A stretch of DNA of 64,000 nt from Limnoglobus roseus (GTDB taxonomy: Bacteria; Planctomycetota; Planctomycetia; Gemmatales; Gemmataceae): the NCBI RefSeq assembly GCF_008254045.1, contig NZ_CP042425.1, positions 3,906,001 to 3,970,000 of the forward strand, in the 5' to 3' direction. The notes under the pieces were generated by a model, which had not been told where the DNA came from, did no database searches, and worked only from the letters and a program-made list of their open reading frames with translations. A program made the translations under genes and the position numbers. Of this stretch, positions 62,397-64,000 are shown in pieces; the first letter of the stretch is position 1; the number at the start of each line of letters is the position of its first letter.

Positions 62397-63839
62397 ATGT
62401 CAACATCCAGCCCATTACCCACAACCGCCGATCCGCCCTCGCCCCCACTTCCTGTCGCGACCGCCAGGCCGAGTGCCGCTCCCTCTGCTCCGACACAAAC
62501 CCGCCGCTGGCGCTCCCGGCTGATCTGGATCGGTGCCGTCGTGGTCGTGATCGGTCTCGCCGTTGTGTTCGGGGCGATCCCTTACGTTCGCTATCGCCTG
62601 ACCCACTCGCTGACCGACGATGCGTTCGTCGAATCCCACTTGACCCATCTCGGCGCGCAGACGCCCGGACTGCTCACCCGCGTGCTCGTCGAGGAGCGGG
62701 ACACGGTTAAGGCCGGGCAGTTGCTCGCCGAGATCGACCCTGAGCCGCACCGCCGGGCGGTCGATCTCGCCGCCGCGAAGCGGGCCAAGGCCGAGGGCGA
62801 ATTGACTCTGGAGCGGTCCACCTGGGAACGGCTGGTGAAGGAGCACCCGCGCCGGGTGGCCGCCGCGAAGGCCGACCTCGAGTACGCCGAAGCCGGGGTG
62901 GCCCAGGCGAAGACCGAGTTGGAGGTCGTTCGGGTGGACGTGGACAAGGCCGTCCGGGAGGCGGAAGCGGCGGTCGCGTCGGCCAAGGCCGTGCAGGTCA
63001 AAGCGGCCGAGGACGCGACCCGGTACGAGAAGTTGTTCAAGCAGGAGTCCGTGCCCAAGGTCAAGTGGGAGGATGCGGTGAAGGCGCTCGCGTCGGCTGA
63101 CGCCGACGTGCAGACCGCCGACGCTCGGCTCGACCGCGCCAGTTCGAACCGCCGCAAGGCGGCCATCGCCGAGCAAACGGTCGCGGTCGCGGTGAGCCGC
63201 CGGAACAAGGCCGGTGAAGAACTGCGGCTCGCGGAACTCGGCTTGCTGGCGGTGGAAGAGGCCGAGCTCAAGGTGAAGGTGTTGGAACTCGAAGTGAGCC
63301 AGGCCCGGCGGAACGAGTCGTGGGTGCGGATCCAGCTCGAGTACTGCCGCATCGTCGCGCCGTTCGACGGCGTTGTGGTCAAACGCTACCGGAACCCAGG
63401 GGACCACGCCCCGCTCGGTTCGCCGATTCTGAGTCTCTATGACGCGGACCTTGTGTTCGTGACGGCCTACCTGGAAGAGGACCGACTGGCGGGAGTGTCC
63501 CCGGGGAACGCCGTGGCGCTGAAACTCGACGCCTTTTCGCAGACTCTCGGCGGCCGGGTGGTATGGATCGGGCAGGCGACGGGGGCGAACTTCGCCCTCG
63601 TCCCGCGCGACGTCAGTTCGGGCGAGTTCACCAAAGTGCCGCAGCGGGTGCCGGTGCGCATCCTGCCCGATCGCGACGAGCGGTGGGGCGAACTGCGGCC
63701 GGGGTTGTCGGTGTCCGTTGTCTTCGATCACGGCCCCGGTGACCCGGAATGGGCGAGGGTCCAAGCGGAGCAGTTGCGGGCGCGGGGCGAACGCGGGGTC
63801 AGCCCGCTGGCCGTAACGAGTCCGGGGGGCGGGCCGTGA
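62397..63839 (+). CDS. EmrA-type membrane-fusion (HlyD family) protein (480 aa)
   Basis: The periplasmic adaptor of an MFS pump. One membrane helix (L-I-W-I-G-A-V-V-V-V-I-G-L-A-V-V-F-G-A-I) lies near 50-72 after a Pro/Ser-rich start. Lipoyl half 1 (G-L-L-T-R-V-L-V-E-E-R-D-T-V-K-A-G-Q-L-L) precedes a long coiled-coil hairpin at about 135-315. Lipoyl half 2 reads I-V-A-P-F-D-G-V-V-V-K-R. GGAGGG precedes the ATG at 62397. The stop overlaps the start of the next gene by four bases (GTGA). Confidence 0.9.
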   Translation: MSTSSPLPTTADPPSPPLPVATARPSAAPSAPTQTRRWRSRLIWIGAVVVVIGLAVVFGAIPYVRYRLTHSLTDDAFVESHLTHLGAQTPGLLTRVLVEERDTVKAGQLLAEIDPEPHRRAVDLAAAKRAKAEGELTLERSTWERLVKEHPRRVAAAKADLEYAEAGVAQAKTELEVVRVDVDKAVREAEAAVASAKAVQVKAAEDATRYEKLFKQESVPKVKWEDAVKALASADADVQTADARLDRASSNRRKAAIAEQTVAVAVSRRNKAGEELRLAELGLLAVEEAELKVKVLELEVSQARRNESWVRIQLEYCRIVAPFDGVVVKRYRNPGDHAPLGSPILSLYDADLVFVTAYLEEDRLAGVSPGNAVALKLDAFSQTLGGRVVWIGQATGANFALVPRDVSSGEFTKVPQRVPVRILPDRDERWGELRPGLSVSVVFDHGPGDPEWARVQAEQLRARGERGVSPLAVTSPGGGP

Positions 63840-64000
63840 CCGCCTCGCGTTCGCCGGAACGCGACTTCCTGGACCACGCCGGCGTGATCTTCGCCGTCGT
63901 CCCGGCCATGCTCCTGGCGGGGATCACGGCGACGCTGACCGACCTGCCGCGTATCTTCGTGGTCAGTGAACTGGCGTCGGATCGGTACCGATTCCAGTGG
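63836..64000 (+). CDS. DHA2/EmrB-type MFS efflux permease, partial (first 55 codons)
   Basis: Opens with a GTG overlapping the EmrA-type stop. The first helix (V-I-F-A-V-V-P-A-M-L-L-A-G-I-T-A-T-L) and the following S-E-L-A-S-D-R-Y-R-F-Q-W match the N-terminus of DHA2-family permeases, which have 14 membrane segments and pair with EmrA-type adaptors. The gene continues beyond the window. Confidence 0.75.
   Translation, partial: MTASRSPERDFLDHAGVIFAVVPAMLLAGITATLTDLPRIFVVSELASDRYRFQW

Noticed and set aside
1..64000. CRISPR array
   Set aside because: No set of short direct repeats with unique spacers was seen; the only tandem periodicity lies in protein-coding repeats of the surface genes.

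Overview
The window is high-GC bacterial DNA that reads as a planctomycete of the Gemmataceae (Gemmata or Fimbriiglobus type; this is inference). The signs are LEGR/LEDR-type N-terminal motifs on giant surface proteins, a DUF1559 pseudopilin-like protein, three Hanks-type Ser/Thr kinases with WD40, TPR or predicted beta-helix C-termini, two ECF-sigma/kinase pairs, and several short zinc-ribbon or proline-rich hypothetical proteins.

Layout. 0-2.2 kb: a frameshifted IS1595-type transposase, a translationally coupled HEPN-like gene and zinc-ribbon gene, and a 55-aa hypothetical. 2.5-5.3 kb: an RTX-type calcium-binding surface protein, a 4-oxalocrotonate tautomerase and decayed DUF4268-like and WD40 fragments. 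5.7-11.2 kb: a compact integrated element with a tyrosine recombinase, small cargo genes, a serine recombinase and a rolling-circle-initiator-like protein. It is bracketed by inverted copies of a 25-bp motif. 11.2-13.0 kb: a graveyard of plasmid or ICE-like genes (PrimPol-like, sigma-70, SF1 helicase) broken by nonsense and frameshift changes. 13.0-19.0 kb: a kinase with a predicted extracellular beta-helix, a LuxR-type regulator, an SGNH hydrolase, an ArsR gene with an internal TGA, and a DUF1559 protein. 19.1-29.4 kb: three giant surface proteins (seven Ig-like repeats plus FG-GAP; FG-GAP; RTX) with an IS256 fragment between two of them.

29.6-32.7 kb: an ECF sigma factor overlapping a kinase-WD40 gene. 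32.8-37.4 kb: a retron-like reverse transcriptase overlapping a formylglycine-generating-enzyme-like (SUMF1) gene, divergent from a HEAT-repeat protein fused to an aldo/keto-reductase fold that lacks most catalytic residues. This is the best candidate for an undescribed system. 37.6-38.6 kb: a kynureninase with a large internal deletion next to an intact kynurenine formamidase. 39.3-40.7 kb: a tRNA-like 5' fragment and a decayed IS5-family element with intact ends.

40.8-45.2 kb: housekeeping and redox genes (YqeY, nitronate monooxygenase, tautomerase, SDR, Ohr, HxlR regulator with a palindromic operator). 45.3-51.5 kb: a complete tripartite RND efflux operon. 51.7-54.8 kb: tRNA-Ser, rpsO, pnp and a strong terminator. 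55-64 kb: two hypothetical proteins, a second ECF-sigma/kinase(TPR) pair, an epoxide hydrolase, a Mug-type DNA glycosylase, and an EmrA-EmrB-type efflux pair that runs off the end.
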